From: Ferrimonas sediminum
GTDB lineage: Bacteria > Pseudomonadota > Gammaproteobacteria > Enterobacterales > Shewanellaceae
DNA length: 64,000 bases
NCBI RefSeq assembly: GCF_900100175.1
Contig: NZ_FNEM01000003.1
Coordinates: 76,725-140,724 of the forward strand
Reading direction: 5' to 3'
This document shows, in pieces, positions 21,824 to 33,002 of this stretch. The position numbers and the translations under genes were made by a program. Within the stretch, counting starts at the first letter, position 1, and each line of letters starts with the position of its first letter. Under the pieces are notes generated by a model. That model had not been told where the DNA came from. It worked only from the letters and a program-made list of their open reading frames with translations, and searched no databases.

Positions 21824-22927
21824 ATGTCAGATAACCGTTCCAAGAAGGTGATCGTCGGCATGTCCGGCGGCGTTGATTCCTCCGTGTCCGCCTACCTGCT
21901 GATGCAACAGGGCTATCAGGTCGAAGGCCTGTTTATGAAAAACTGGGAAGAGGACGATACCGAAGAGTATTGCGCCGCTGCCCAGGATCTGGCCGATGCC
22001 CAGGCGGTGTGTGACAAGCTGGGAATCACTCTGCACAGCATCAACTTTGCTGCCGAATACTGGGACAACGTGTTCGAGTACTTCCTCGAGGAGTACAAAG
22101 CGGGCCGCACCCCCAACCCAGACATCATGTGCAACAAAGAGATCAAGTTTAAGGCATTCCTGGAGTTCTCTGCCGAAGCGCTGGGCGCCGACTACATCGC
22201 CATGGGCCACTATGTCCGCCGCCGTCAGACCGCCGACGGCCGCTTCGAGATGCTACGGGGCCTGGACAGTAACAAAGACCAGAGCTACTTCCTGTATACC
22301 CTGAGTAGCGAGCAGGTCGGGCAAACCCTGTTCCCCGTCGGCGATCTCGAAAAACCGGAAGTACGCCGCATTGCCGAAGAGCAGGGTCTGGTCACCGCCG
22401 GCAAAAAAGACAGCACCGGCATCTGCTTTATCGGTGAGCGCAAATTCACCGATTTTCTGGCCCAGTACCTGCCCGCCCAGCCCGGCGACATCGAAACCGT
22501 GGACGGCGAGTGCATCGGTACCCATCAGGGCTTGATGTATCACACCCTGGGCCAGCGCAAGGGCCTGGGCATCGGTGGCATGAAGGAGTCCGGCGCCGAG
22601 CCTTGGTATGTGGTGGACAAAGACCTGAAACGCAACGTGCTGGTGGTAGCTCAAGGCGCCGATCATCCGCGGCTGTTCTCCAACGGCCTGGTGGCCAACC
22701 AGCTGCACTGGGTCGATCGCTGCGGGCCCGCCGACGGCAGCAAATTAAGTATTAAAACCCGTTATCGCCAACAAGATATTCCTTGTTCCATCAAGGTATT
22801 GGATAATGGCGACCTTGAAGTCCTGTTTGACGAGCCGGTCTCCTCCGTGACTCCGGGCCAGTCTGCCGTGTTCTACGACGGCGACGTGTGCCTGGGCGGT
22901 GGCATTATCGACGCAGTCATTCGTTAA
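21824..22927 (+). CDS. mnmA: tRNA-specific 2-thiouridylase MnmA
   Basis: A 367-residue enzyme that makes s2U34 in tRNA-Lys, -Glu and -Gln, taking sulfur from the Tus relay. PP-loop: [19 protein letters not shown]. The catalytic cysteine pair is in [12 protein letters not shown] and [12 protein letters not shown]. The C-terminal beta-barrel ends [18 protein letters not shown]. Start at ATG 21824; a GTG at 21818 is possible and neither has a strong ribosome site. hflD follows at 12 bp, then purB, the conserved order. Confidence 0.97.
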   Translation: MSDNRSKKVIVGMSGGVDSSVSAYLLMQQGYQVEGLFMKNWEEDDTEEYCAAAQDLADAQAVCDKLGITLHSINFAAEYWDNVFEYFLEEYKAGRTPNPDIMCNKEIKFKAFLEFSAEALGADYIAMGHYVRRRQTADGRFEMLRGLDSNKDQSYFLYTLSSEQVGQTLFPVGDLEKPEVRRIAEEQGLVTAGKKDSTGICFIGERKFTDFLAQYLPAQPGDIETVDGECIGTHQGLMYHTLGQRKGLGIGGMKESGAEPWYVVDKDLKRNVLVVAQGADHPRLFSNGLVANQLHWVDRCGPADGSKLSIKTRYRQQDIPCSIKVLDNGDLEVLFDEPVSSVTPGQSAVFYDGDVCLGGGIIDAVIR

Positions 22928-22938
22928 CGGAAACTGAG

Positions 22939-23550
22939 ATGCAAGATAACCTGCAAGCACGCACCATGGCTTTTGCCGCCCTGTCCCAGGCCATCTGGCA
23001 GGTGCAACAGCTGTCCCGTTATGGCCGGGTAGACGAAGACGCCATGGCCATGAGCCTGAACGCCATCCTGATCACCGATCCGGACAACCCGGAGGAGGTG
23101 TACGATCGCGAACGCCTTAACGCCGGCTATCGTACCCTGGTGGATCAGATTGGCGACGGCAACCGCAAAGACGTCGATCTGACCCGCTACATCGTCGGCA
23201 TCATGGCACTGGAGAGAAAGCTGGCCAAAAACCAGGCTGCGCTCAGCATGCTGAGTGAGCGTCTGTCTCAGGTGAAACGCCAGCTGCACCACTTTGAGAT
23301 CACCGATCCCCAGGTACTGGCCAACCTGTCTTCCATCTACAGCGACGTCATCAGCCCTCTCGGGGCCAAGATTCAGGTGGTGGGCAATCCAGAGCAGTTG
23401 CAGCAGACAGTGAATCAGAACCGCATTCGGGCCCTGCTGCTCGGTGCCATTCGGGCGGCGGTGTTATGGCGTCAACTCGGCGGCAAGCGGCGACAGCTGA
23501 TGTTTGCCCGCAGCGCCATGGTGAAAACCGCCATGCAGGCGATTAAATAG
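22939..23550 (+). CDS. hflD: High frequency lysogenization protein HflD homolog
   Basis: A 203-residue all-helical, membrane-peripheral protein. In E. coli HflD binds lambda CII and affects lysogeny; its normal cell role is unclear. The N terminus MQDNLQARTMAFAALSQAIWQVQQL and the central YIVGIMALERKLAKNQAALSML match the family. Always found between mnmA and purB, as here. Start 22939 lies 12 bp after the mnmA stop. Confidence 0.93.
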   Translation: MQDNLQARTMAFAALSQAIWQVQQLSRYGRVDEDAMAMSLNAILITDPDNPEEVYDRERLNAGYRTLVDQIGDGNRKDVDLTRYIVGIMALERKLAKNQAALSMLSERLSQVKRQLHHFEITDPQVLANLSSIYSDVISPLGAKIQVVGNPEQLQQTVNQNRIRALLLGAIRAAVLWRQLGGKRRQLMFARSAMVKTAMQAIK

Positions 23551-23596
23551 AATACTCATAAGATGCGCTGGGATCCCCGGCGCATCTTCATTATAA

Positions 23597-25021
<1,425 letters not shown>

Positions 25022-25041
25022 TCGCCCAAAACACTCTATTT

Positions 25042-25064
25042 AACGCCACCCTACGGGTGGCGTT
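25042..25064 (+). terminator. purB terminator
   Basis: A perfect 10-bp stem AACGCCACCC (25042-25051) / GGGTGGCGTT (25055-25064), loop TAC, then TTT. Confidence 0.88.
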
Positions 25065-25137
25065 TTTGTATCAGCAACCCAATCCCTTGCCGTTGAACTA
25101 GGCTTGTCTGAATCATTCCTCACCGCTGGGTGATTCC

Positions 25138-26175
25138 ATGAAGCCACGCATTTTGACATTGTTGTGCCTGTTGCTGACGTTTATCGGCTGCAAGCCATCC
25201 CCGGAAACCACCGCTACCGTCAAAGTCCGACCGGTAAAGCTGGTTACTCTGGACAATACCGCCCTGGCCACCACCTACCAGTTTCCCGCAGTCATAGACG
25301 CCTCCAAAGACGCCGATCTCAGCTTTCAGGTCAGCGGCCTGCTGCAGGAGCTGAACATCATGGAGGCGCAACAGGTTAAACAGGGCGACGTGTTGGCGAT
25401 GCTGGATCAGCGCGATTTCATCAATAAGCTGGCCTCGGCCAAGGCGGAGTACGATAACGCCGAACGCGAATACCGGCGACTGGAGCAGGTCGCCTCCAAA
25501 GGGCTGATCTCCCAAAGCGAGCTGACCAAGCAACGCTCCGCCCGTGATATTGCCAAAGCCAACCTGGGCATCGCCGAAAAAGCCCTTAGCGACAGCGTCA
25601 TCACCGCCCCCTTCGACGGCACCATCGCTCAGATCCCGGTGACCAAATTACAAAACGTCACCGCCGGTGACCTGATCGCCAAGATGATCGACACCTACGA
25701 ACTGGAGGTGAAATTCGATGTGCCCTCCCGGCTGATTCAAGACAACACGCCCCCCAGGATAGAGGTAATGCTCAATGCCGATCCCAGCCGCCGCTTCGAG
25801 GCCAGATTCAAGGAGCTGGGACTGATCGCCGATCCCAACTCCCAGACCTACCCGGTCACCATGGTAATCACTCCGCCGCAAGATCGGCTGGTACTCCCAG
25901 GCATGCTGGCCACGGTGGAAGTGATTCCTGAATCTGCTGACCAGGCCAGCATGGTCGCCATCCCCATGGCCGCGGTCCAGTCCCAGGGGGACAGCACCTA
26001 CGTTTGGCTATTCAATGAAGCCAGCTCCACCGTCAGTCGTCGTGACATCGAGGTCGATGACGACATCGGTGAACAGATTCGGGTTCGCCAGGGGCTTCAG
26101 ATGGGTGACACCATCGTCGGCGCAGGGGCCGCCTACCTCGCCGAAGGGATGGAGGTGCGACCATGGCAGGACTGA
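25138..26175 (+). CDS. RND efflux periplasmic adaptor lipoprotein
   Basis: A 345-residue membrane-fusion protein. The N terminus is a lipoprotein signal peptide (LLTFIGC, Cys as first mature residue). Next come a lipoyl half (SFQVSGLLQELNIMEAQQVKQGDVLAMLD), a helical hairpin (about residues 95-150), the second lipoyl half (DSVITAPFDGTIAQIPV) and beta-barrel plus membrane-proximal domains. It joins the RND pump to an outer-membrane channel. It overlaps the permease gene by 13 bp, so the pair is co-translated. No TolC-type gene or regulator is next to it. Confidence 0.93.
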   Translation: MKPRILTLLCLLLTFIGCKPSPETTATVKVRPVKLVTLDNTALATTYQFPAVIDASKDADLSFQVSGLLQELNIMEAQQVKQGDVLAMLDQRDFINKLASAKAEYDNAEREYRRLEQVASKGLISQSELTKQRSARDIAKANLGIAEKALSDSVITAPFDGTIAQIPVTKLQNVTAGDLIAKMIDTYELEVKFDVPSRLIQDNTPPRIEVMLNADPSRRFEARFKELGLIADPNSQTYPVTMVITPPQDRLVLPGMLATVEVIPESADQASMVAIPMAAVQSQGDSTYVWLFNEASSTVSRRDIEVDDDIGEQIRVRQGLQMGDTIVGAGAAYLAEGMEVRPWQD

Positions 26176-29100
26176 ACCTGGCGGAATTCAGCATCCGCAG
26201 CACCGTACTCAGCGTCATCGTCATCCTACTGGTGATCGCCGGAGGCTGGAACGCCTACCAGGAGATGCCCAGACTGGAAGATCCGGACTTTACCATTCGC
26301 GAAGCGCCTGTGATCACCCTCTACCCCGGCGCCAGCCCGGAGGAGGTGGCCGAAGAGGTCACCGATCCTCTGGAACAGGCGATTCAGGAGATGCAGGAGG
26401 TGGACACCATCGAGTCGATCTCCGCCGACGGCTACTCGGAGATCAAGGTCAACATCAAGTACGAATTTTCCACCACCAAGGATGCCCTGAGCCTGGTGTG
26501 GACCAAACTGCGCAACAAGGTGCGAGACGCCCAGGTAGAGCTGCCTCCAGGCACCTATGAGTCGGTGGTGGTCGACGATTTTGGTGATGTCTACGGTCTC
26601 TACTACCTGATCACCGGCGAAGGGTTCAGTGCCGCCGAACTGCGTCGCTACGCCAAGGCGCTGCAAAACGAGCTGCTGCAGGTGGAGGACGTCGCCAAAG
26701 TCAGCCTGGGGGGAGAACAGAGTGAAGCGATTTACGTTGAGATCTCCCGCGCCCACGCCACTGCATTGGGGGTGTCCATCAACACCATCTACGACATCCT
26801 GCAGCGACAGAACGCCGTCAGCGATGCCGGCACCGTTAAGATTGGCGATCTGCGGGTCACCATCTACCCCTCGGGCACCATCGACTCAGTGGAGGCGATA
26901 CGCAGCCTGCAGGTCTCCGACAGCGCCGATGGCCGGGTAGTCTACCTGAGGGACATCGCCAACGTCTGGCGAGGCTACCAGACCCCCAGAGACCACAGCT
27001 ACCGCTACAACGGCCAGGAAGCGATCGCCATCGGCATCTCCGGCGTTCTGGGCAGCAACATCGTTAAGGTGGGCCAGGCCATTGACGCCAAACTGGCGGA
27101 GTCCACCAGTCGACGCCCCTGGGGCATCGAGGTCCATCAGTTTTATCATCAGGGGCAGGAGGTGGCCAACTCAGTTCAAGGCTTTGTAACCAATGTGGTC
27201 GCCGCTCTTGCGATCGTGGTGGTGACCCTGTTTTTGTTCATGGGATTCAAGTCCGCCTCGGTGATCGGTGCCATCTTGCTGCTGACCATCGCCGCGACCC
27301 TGGCCACCATGCAGATAGGCGGGATCCCCATGCACCGCATCTCGCTGGGGGCACTGATCATCGCCCTGGGGATGATGGTCGACAACGCCATTGTGGTCAC
27401 CGAAGGCATACTGGTCGGGATGCAAAAAGGCGCCCGAAAGCTGGCCATCGCCAAGTCGGTGGTAGCCCAGACTCAGTGGCCGCTGTTGGGAGGCACCCTG
27501 GTGGGAATCATCGCCTTTGCCCCCATCGGTTTTGCCCCCGGCGACACCGCCGAGTACACCGGCCACCTGTTCTGGGTCATCCTGATCTCCCTGATGTACA
27601 GCTGGCTGTTCGCCCTGACCCTGACTCCGCTGTTTTGCTACTGGCTGTTTAAAGAGCAGACACCAGAGGGTGACACAGACAATAACGACGGCGCCTTTAC
27701 CCGCGCCTACAAGGCCAGCCTCAAGCTTGCCCTGAAGTTACGCCTGCTGGTGTGTGCCGGGGTGGTCGCGCTGTTCATCGCCTCGGTCTGGGGCTTCCAG
27801 TTTGTCAAAGAGGGGTTCTTTCCGGCCTCCACCTCTCCGCAGATGGTGGTGGATTACTGGCTGCCCCAGGGCAGCGACATCGATCGCACCTATCAGGATC
27901 TCAGCCAAATTGAAGCCTATGTCCGTCAACAGCAGGGGGTGGTCGGGGTCACCAGCACCATCGGCGCCGGAGGCCTGCGCTACATGCTGATATACGCTCC
28001 CGAATCCCCCAATGACGCCTACGGCCAATTGTTGATTCGACTGCAGGATTACCGCCAGGCCGATGAGCTGATCCCCCGTATTCAGAACTACATCGATGAT
28101 CACTACCCCAACGGCCAGGCCAAGGTGTGGCGTTTTGTATTGGGGCCGGGCGGCGGCTCCAAAATTGAAGCCACTTTTAAAGGTTCGGATCGGGTGATCC
28201 TCCGGCAGCTGGCGGATCAGGCCAAGTCCATCATGATCGCCGACGGCGGAGCCATGGCAATTCAGGACGACTGGCGGCAACCGATCAGCGTCATTGAGCC
28301 AATCTATTCCGATGCCGAAGCCCGCCGGGCCGGCATTAACCGCGAAGATCTGGCCGCTGCCCTGCTGACCAACTTTTCCGGCCGGCAGATCGGTACCTAC
28401 CGCGAGTTTGATGACCTGATCCCCATCATCGCCCGGGCACCGGCCCTGGAACGGGTCGGCATCGAAGAACTGCGCAACATTCAGGTGCTCAGCTCCAGCA
28501 CCGGCCGCACCGTTCCCATCACTCAGGTCACCGATGACATCCGCACCGTCTGGCGCAACGGCCAGTTGCGGCGCGAGGATCGCATCTGGACCATCAAGGC
28601 CCAGAGCGACCCGCTGCCGGGGGATCTGGCGTCGGATCTGCTCAGGCGCATTCGGCCACAGGTAGAGGCCATTGCCCTGCCCGACGGCTACAGCCTGGAG
28701 TGGGATGGTGAGTTTGGCGACTCCAGCGAGTCCCAGCAGGATCTGGCCTCCACCATTCCCCTTGGCGTGCTGTTTATGGTGATCATCGTGTTTGTACTGT
28801 TTGGCAGCGTCCGCCAACCGCTGATGATCTGGTTGGTGGTGCCCCTGGCCCTGATTGGGGTGGTTGCCGGCCTGCTGCTGACCAGAACACCGATGGAGTT
28901 CATGGGGATTCTGGGACTGCTGTCGCTGTCGGGGCTGCTGATCAAAAACGCCATCGTACTGGTGGATCAGATCGATCTGGAGATCAGTGACGGCAAACCC
29001 GCCTACCAGGCCATCGTCGATGCCTCTGCCAGCCGGGTCCGCCCGGTGATGATGGGGGCCCTGACCACGGTTCTGGGGGTGCTGCCGCTGTACGCCGACG

Positions 29101-29222
29101 CCTTTTTCCGCTCCATGTCCGTGGTATTGGTTGGCGGGCTCTCATTTGCCACCGTGCTGACCCTGATCCTCATTCCGGTGTTGTACGCGCTGTTTTTCAG
29201 AGTTCCAACCCCCGCCCCCTGA
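26163..29222 (+). CDS. RND-family efflux permease
   Basis: A 1019-residue inner-membrane proton/substrate antiporter of the HAE1/AcrB superfamily, with 12 membrane helices and two large periplasmic loops. The proton-relay aspartate lies in LGALIIALGMMVDNAIVVTE in helix 4; only one Asp is seen where AcrB has D407-D408. N terminus NLAEFSIRSTVLSVIVILLV and GEFGDSSESQQDLASTIPLG are typical of the VexF/MexW-like divergent branch. Substrate cannot be told from sequence. The two-gene unit lies between purB and roxA, genes that are near neighbours in related genomes. Confidence 0.93.
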   Translation: MAGLNLAEFSIRSTVLSVIVILLVIAGGWNAYQEMPRLEDPDFTIREAPVITLYPGASPEEVAEEVTDPLEQAIQEMQEVDTIESISADGYSEIKVNIKYEFSTTKDALSLVWTKLRNKVRDAQVELPPGTYESVVVDDFGDVYGLYYLITGEGFSAAELRRYAKALQNELLQVEDVAKVSLGGEQSEAIYVEISRAHATALGVSINTIYDILQRQNAVSDAGTVKIGDLRVTIYPSGTIDSVEAIRSLQVSDSADGRVVYLRDIANVWRGYQTPRDHSYRYNGQEAIAIGISGVLGSNIVKVGQAIDAKLAESTSRRPWGIEVHQFYHQGQEVANSVQGFVTNVVAALAIVVVTLFLFMGFKSASVIGAILLLTIAATLATMQIGGIPMHRISLGALIIALGMMVDNAIVVTEGILVGMQKGARKLAIAKSVVAQTQWPLLGGTLVGIIAFAPIGFAPGDTAEYTGHLFWVILISLMYSWLFALTLTPLFCYWLFKEQTPEGDTDNNDGAFTRAYKASLKLALKLRLLVCAGVVALFIASVWGFQFVKEGFFPASTSPQMVVDYWLPQGSDIDRTYQDLSQIEAYVRQQQGVVGVTSTIGAGGLRYMLIYAPESPNDAYGQLLIRLQDYRQADELIPRIQNYIDDHYPNGQAKVWRFVLGPGGGSKIEATFKGSDRVILRQLADQAKSIMIADGGAMAIQDDWRQPISVIEPIYSDAEARRAGINREDLAAALLTNFSGRQIGTYREFDDLIPIIARAPALERVGIEELRNIQVLSSSTGRTVPITQVTDDIRTVWRNGQLRREDRIWTIKAQSDPLPGDLASDLLRRIRPQVEAIALPDGYSLEWDGEFGDSSESQQDLASTIPLGVLFMVIIVFVLFGSVRQPLMIWLVVPLALIGVVAGLLLTRTPMEFMGILGLLSLSGLLIKNAIVLVDQIDLEISDGKPAYQAIVDASASRVRPVMMGALTTVLGVLPLYADAFFRSMSVVLVGGLSFATVLTLILIPVLYALFFRVPTPAP

Positions 29223-29234
29223 GCATGTATAATC

Positions 29235-29255
29235 CGGGCCTGCCAAGCAGGCCCG
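29235..29255 (+). terminator. Terminator of the RND operon
   Basis: A 9-bp stem CGGGCCTGC (29235-29243) / GCAGGCCCG (29247-29255), loop CAA, followed by TTTATTTTT. It ends just before the roxA ribosome site, so roxA probably has its own or a read-through promoter. Confidence 0.8.
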
Positions 29256-29275
29256 TTTATTTTTCAAGGACACCT

Positions 29276-30415
29276 ATGTATTCGTTGCAACCGGACAACC
29301 TCGACGCCATTCGCCACCACTGGCAACACCGCCCGTTGTATATTCCCACCGCCTTTGCCGACTTTGTCGACCCGTTGGAGCCGGATGAGGTGGCCGGGGT
29401 GGCCCTTGAAGAGGCCGCCAGCAGCCGCGTCGTGATTCAGGAGAGCGGCCAATGGCGCGCCGAACCCGGCCCCATTGAGGATTTCAGCCGCTTTGGGGAT
29501 CAGGGCTGGCAGTTACTGGTGCAGGCGGTCAACCATTTTGTGCCGGCGGCAGCCGAACTGGCCTATGCGTTTCGATTCCTGCCGGACTGGCGCTTTGACG
29601 ACCTGATGGTCTCCTTTGCCGTGCCCGGCGGTGGCGTCGGTCCCCACATCGATAACTACGACGTCTTTATTATTCAGGGGCAAGGGCGACGGCGCTGGCA
29701 AGTCGGCGACCGCGGCCGGCATCGACCCCGTCCGGGGCACCAAACCATGGCCCTGGTGGAGGATTTTGACGCCATCATCGATGTGGAGATGGCACCGGGC
29801 GACCTGCTTTACATTCCTCCTGGCTACCCCCACTGCGGCCAGACCCTGGCCCCCTCCCTCTCCTACTCGGTGGGGTTTCGGGCCCCCAGCCAGCAGGAGC
29901 TCATCGGTCAGCTGGCAGACCACCTGCAGGATCAAGACCTGGGCAATACACGCTTTGTTTCCAGTACCGAGCCGACACAGCCACAGCGCATCAGCCTGTC
30001 GCACCAGCAGGGGATGGCCAAGCTGATCAACCAGCTGATGGCCGACCCTGACACCCTGGGGCCGATGCTCGGCACCCTGCTCAGCCAAAACCGCTTTGAG
30101 CTGGATCTGCAGCCACCGCAGCCGCCATTGACCCTGTCGCAGCTGCAACACGCCCTGCAACACGGCGCGCATCTGCAACGGGTAGGAGGATTAAAGTGCC
30201 TGCAACTGGAAGGCGACGACTCCAGCCTGTTTCTGGACGGCCAACGCTGGGCCCTGCCCGGCAGCCTTGGCAACGCCGCCACCGATCTGGCCCGGTATCA
30301 CCGACTGGAGGGCCACAGGCTCACGCCCCTGCTGGCCTGCCCCAAGGCCGCCGACGAGCTGCTGCAGTGGGTCAACCAGGGCTACTGGTATCTGGATGAT
30401 GACGACCGGGATTGA
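29276..30415 (+). CDS. roxA: Ribosomal oxygenase RoxA (YcfD), 50S L16 arginine hydroxylase
   Basis: A 379-residue JmjC-type 2-oxoglutarate/Fe(II) dioxygenase that hydroxylates an arginine of ribosomal protein L16. The iron triad is visible: HxD in GVGPHIDNYDVF and the distal histidine in PPGYPHCGQT. The end of the substrate strand SLSYSVGFRAPSQQELIGQL and a C-terminal helical/winged-helix half follow, as in E. coli YcfD (373 residues). Start 29276 follows TCAAGGA. The gene is usually near purB; here an RND pair intervenes. Confidence 0.92.
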   Translation: MYSLQPDNLDAIRHHWQHRPLYIPTAFADFVDPLEPDEVAGVALEEAASSRVVIQESGQWRAEPGPIEDFSRFGDQGWQLLVQAVNHFVPAAAELAYAFRFLPDWRFDDLMVSFAVPGGGVGPHIDNYDVFIIQGQGRRRWQVGDRGRHRPRPGHQTMALVEDFDAIIDVEMAPGDLLYIPPGYPHCGQTLAPSLSYSVGFRAPSQQELIGQLADHLQDQDLGNTRFVSSTEPTQPQRISLSHQQGMAKLINQLMADPDTLGPMLGTLLSQNRFELDLQPPQPPLTLSQLQHALQHGAHLQRVGGLKCLQLEGDDSSLFLDGQRWALPGSLGNAATDLARYHRLEGHRLTPLLACPKAADELLQWVNQGYWYLDDDDRD

Positions 30416-30425
30416 GCATAAAAAA

Positions 30426-30444
30426 GGGGAGCCAACGGCTCCCC
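30426..30444. terminator. roxA terminator
   Basis: An 8-bp stem GGGGAGCC (30426-30433) / GGCTCCCC (30437-30444), loop AAC, with an A-run on the left and ATTTGG on the right. It lies between the convergent roxA and DUF2057 genes and suits the minus-strand gene (T-run from AAAAAA) at least as well. Confidence 0.75.
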
Positions 30445-30467
30445 TATTTGGGTGGTTTCCGAGTGGA

Positions 30468-30872
30468 TTAATCGGCCAGCAAAGACACGGCGATGGCGCC
30501 GGTATTGCTGTAGCGTTTTGACGGCACCGCCTGGCCGTTTTGCTCAATCTGGAACTTCAAATCGTGGCCATAGGCCTGGTAAGCGCGACGATCTTTCAGC
30601 TCAATCCGGTATTCACCCTGATCGGCGTTAAACACCAGATGGATGGGCGCTGAGGTGTAGTGGTCATTGGCCTCAGGATGGCTGATAAAGGGGTTGATGT
30701 AACGCAGGGTCACCACCTGCTTGCCCTGACCCAACTCGATGGTGTTCTGCTGCCCGGATACCGCTTCGCCGTTGACGTTCATCGCCTCAAACCCCAGCGG
30801 CAGCTGCAGTGTTGCTGCCGTTGTGGTGGCCGAAGCCAGCACCAGTGCCGCGCCGATCATAAGTGTGTTCAT
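30468..30872 (-). CDS. DUF2057 (YccT-like) exported protein
   Basis: A 134-residue exported protein with signal peptide MNTLMIGAALVLASATTTAA. The mature part starts TLQLPLGFEAMNVNGEAV and has the RYINPF and PIHLVFNADQGEYRIEL segments of the DUF2057 family (E. coli YccT/CsgI-like). YccT has been linked to inhibition of curli assembly, but the similarity here does not prove that role. Start 30872 with GGGAG 8 nt upstream; the frame is open further but lacks a ribosome site. A consensus CRP site lies 80 bp upstream. Confidence 0.75.
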   Translation of the reverse strand: MNTLMIGAALVLASATTTAATLQLPLGFEAMNVNGEAVSGQQNTIELGQGKQVVTLRYINPFISHPEANDHYTSAPIHLVFNADQGEYRIELKDRRAYQAYGHDLKFQIEQNGQAVPSKRYSNTGAIAVSLLAD

Positions 30873-30951
30873 GTTATCGTCTCCCGATAGCTGTTTGTGG
30901 GCCCGGACTCCGATGCCATCCAGCCCAGTCCCTATTAGATCTAACAGAAAA

Positions 30952-30967
30952 TGTGACATTGATCACA
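30952..30967. promoter_or_regulatory. CRP (cAMP receptor protein) binding site
   Basis: TGTGACATTGATCACA: both CRP half-sites TGTGA and TCACA with the exact 6-bp spacer. It lies 80 bp upstream of the DUF2057 start, a distance that suits activation. The rest of the spacer towards fccA (30968-31165) shows no gene; it holds only an AT-rich stretch. Confidence 0.7.
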
Positions 30968-31165
30968 CTTCAATTTCATTGGCGCAGCAGAAACTGAGGT
31001 AAACAGCGCCGATCATCACCATGACTCACTGCCGGCAAGCCGAAATCGCTGCCAGGCAAACTATTAGATTGACTAATAAAAAAAGTTCACTCTGAATTAG
31101 GTGCTGCTGAATGGTGAGGACAGGGCCGACAACGGCGGCAATCAAGGAGGAGCAGATAAAAAAAG

Positions 31166-31187
31166 GGGAGAGCCCGAAGGCTCTCCC
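31166..31187 (-). terminator. fccA terminator
   Basis: A perfect 9-bp stem GGGAGAGCC / GGCTCTCCC; on the minus strand the loop is the stable TTCG tetraloop and the stem is followed by CTTTTTTT. Confidence 0.9.
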
Positions 31188-31217
31188 AAATCGTGCAGGA
31201 ATTGATTGTTGCAGAGC

Positions 31218-33002
31218 TTACTTGGCGTACTTAGCCGCTTGCTCACCGGCCAGACGACCGAAGGTGACGATGTCGGAGATGGCGTTACCACCCAGACGGT
31301 TGGCACCGTGAACACCGCCAGTCACTTCACCGGCACCGTACAGGCCAGGAATCACTTTGCCTTGAGCGTTCAGAACCTCAGACTTGTTGTCGATCTTCAC
31401 GCCGCCCATGGTGTGGTGTACACCTGGACCCACTTCGATGGCGTAGTACTGGCCTTCGTTCAGGGCGCGAGGCAGCTGAGGACGCTCGAAGTCGCTGTCT
31501 TTACCGGACGCTACCAGCTCGTTGTAACGGGCAATGGTTTTCTCCAGGTTTTTACCGTTGATGCCTTGGGAATCGCCCAGAGCCACGGCAGACGCATTGG
31601 AAGGCACAACACCCAGACCGATGTACTTCTCAATCTTCTTCAGAGAGTGACGTACAGAATCATCGAAGATCAGGAAGGCGGTCTTGCCAGTCTGCTGCAG
31701 GATGGCTGCGGCAGCCTTGTCACGGGTGGTGATCTCGTTGACGAAACGCTTACCTTCGCGGTTCACCAGAATGGCACCGTTACCGCGAACCGCTTCAGTC
31801 ACCATCACGCCGCCCTTGATGGACAGAGTTGGGTGAGCCTGGATGTACTTCAGGTCAACCATTTCGGCACCGGCTTCAGCGGCCACATCCAGACCGTCAC
31901 CGGTTGCACCAGGTTGGTTGGTGGCTTTAAAGCCTTTCAGCTTAGGATCCAGCTTGGAAACACGTTCGTTGTTCTTACCGAAACCACCGGTAGCCAGTAC
32001 CACGGCGTCGGCTTTCACCCAGTAGTAACCGGTGTACTTACCTTTCACCAGCATGCCTTTCACTTTGCCGGCGTCATCTTTCAGTACTTCAACACCACGG
32101 CTGTTCATGCGCATGTCAATGCCACGCTTAACGGCGTTATCGTACAGCACCTGTACTACGTGAGCGCCAACACCAGCGCCGCCGGTAGGCCGGTGGGTCC
32201 GGTTAACGGAAGCGCCGCCCATACGGCCCACATCGCTCAGGTCGGCACCCATGCTGGTCATCCAGTCAATGGAGCCGGCGGAGTCTTCAACCAGTACCTT
32301 AACCAGGGCAGGATCGTTGATGTTACGGCCACCTTTCATGGTGTCTTTGGTCATCAGTTCGATGCTGTCTTTGATGCCCTTAGCCGCTTGCTGTTTGGTT
32401 TCCGCTGCGTTCATGCCGCCGGCGGCCAGTTTGGCGTTACCACCAATAACCGGTTCTTTTTCAATCAGCATCACCTTGGCACCGTTATCGAACGCCGATA
32501 CCGCCGCAGAGAAACCGGCGCCGCCGGAACCCACAACCAGTACGTCTACGGTGTCACGAGGCGCCGCAGCCAGTGCAGCCTGACGGTCTGCCTTGTCTTT
32601 GTGCAGTTCGGCAATGCTCGGCTCATGACGCTCCCACTTGCCGCGGTACGGCATGTCGAAATCGAAGCTGTGGCAGGAGTCACAGTAGTTCAGAGATTGC
32701 TGGTGACCGCTGTGGCAGGAGGTACAGGCAGGCTCACCCGGGAAGTGAGAGTCGTGAGCGTTGTAGTGCTCATGCTTGGTGGTGTCAGCAACCTCTTTCA
32801 GGTCGCCGTGGCAGGACACACACTGGGCATTTTCATGGCTCAGGTTGTCATCGGACAACTCCATGCTTTCGGTGTGACAAGCGTCACACTCCATGTTTTC
32901 ACCATGAAAATCGGCCAGATTATCGGCAGCAAAGGCGCCGGTAGATAGCAGGCCGGACACCAATACCGCACCAATAGATAGTGCATATTTGCGAGCGTTC
33001 AT
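31218..33002 (-). CDS. fccA: Periplasmic flavocytochrome c fumarate reductase
   Basis: A 594-residue soluble periplasmic enzyme that reduces fumarate to succinate in anaerobic respiration, receiving electrons from CymA-type quinol dehydrogenases. Signal peptide [20 protein letters not shown] ends at AFA. Four c-type haem sites follow: CDACH, CVSCH, CTSCH and CDSCH (about residues 35-105). The flavoprotein half has [19 protein letters not shown] for FAD, an Arg/Gly segment [20 protein letters not shown], and the active-site-region [12 protein letters not shown]. Start ATG 33002 with AGGAGA 6-7 nt upstream. Length equals Shewanella FccA (about 596). Divergent from a porin gene, with a 421-bp regulatory gap. 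Confidence 0.95.
   Translation of the reverse strand: MNARKYALSIGAVLVSGLLSTGAFAADNLADFHGENMECDACHTESMELSDDNLSHENAQCVSCHGDLKEVADTTKHEHYNAHDSHFPGEPACTSCHSGHQQSLNYCDSCHSFDFDMPYRGKWERHEPSIAELHKDKADRQAALAAAPRDTVDVLVVGSGGAGFSAAVSAFDNGAKVMLIEKEPVIGGNAKLAAGGMNAAETKQQAAKGIKDSIELMTKDTMKGGRNINDPALVKVLVEDSAGSIDWMTSMGADLSDVGRMGGASVNRTHRPTGGAGVGAHVVQVLYDNAVKRGIDMRMNSRGVEVLKDDAGKVKGMLVKGKYTGYYWVKADAVVLATGGFGKNNERVSKLDPKLKGFKATNQPGATGDGLDVAAEAGAEMVDLKYIQAHPTLSIKGGVMVTEAVRGNGAILVNREGKRFVNEITTRDKAAAAILQQTGKTAFLIFDDSVRHSLKKIEKYIGLGVVPSNASAVALGDSQGINGKNLEKTIARYNELVASGKDSDFERPQLPRALNEGQYYAIEVGPGVHHTMGGVKIDNKSEVLNAQGKVIPGLYGAGEVTGGVHGANRLGGNAISDIVTFGRLAGEQAAKYAK

Noticed and set aside
31206-32948. A 580-codon open frame antisense to fccA
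   Set aside because: The minus strand encodes a full flavocytochrome c with four CxxCH haem sites; the antisense frame is a by-product of GC-rich codon use, with no ribosome site or homolog-like motif.
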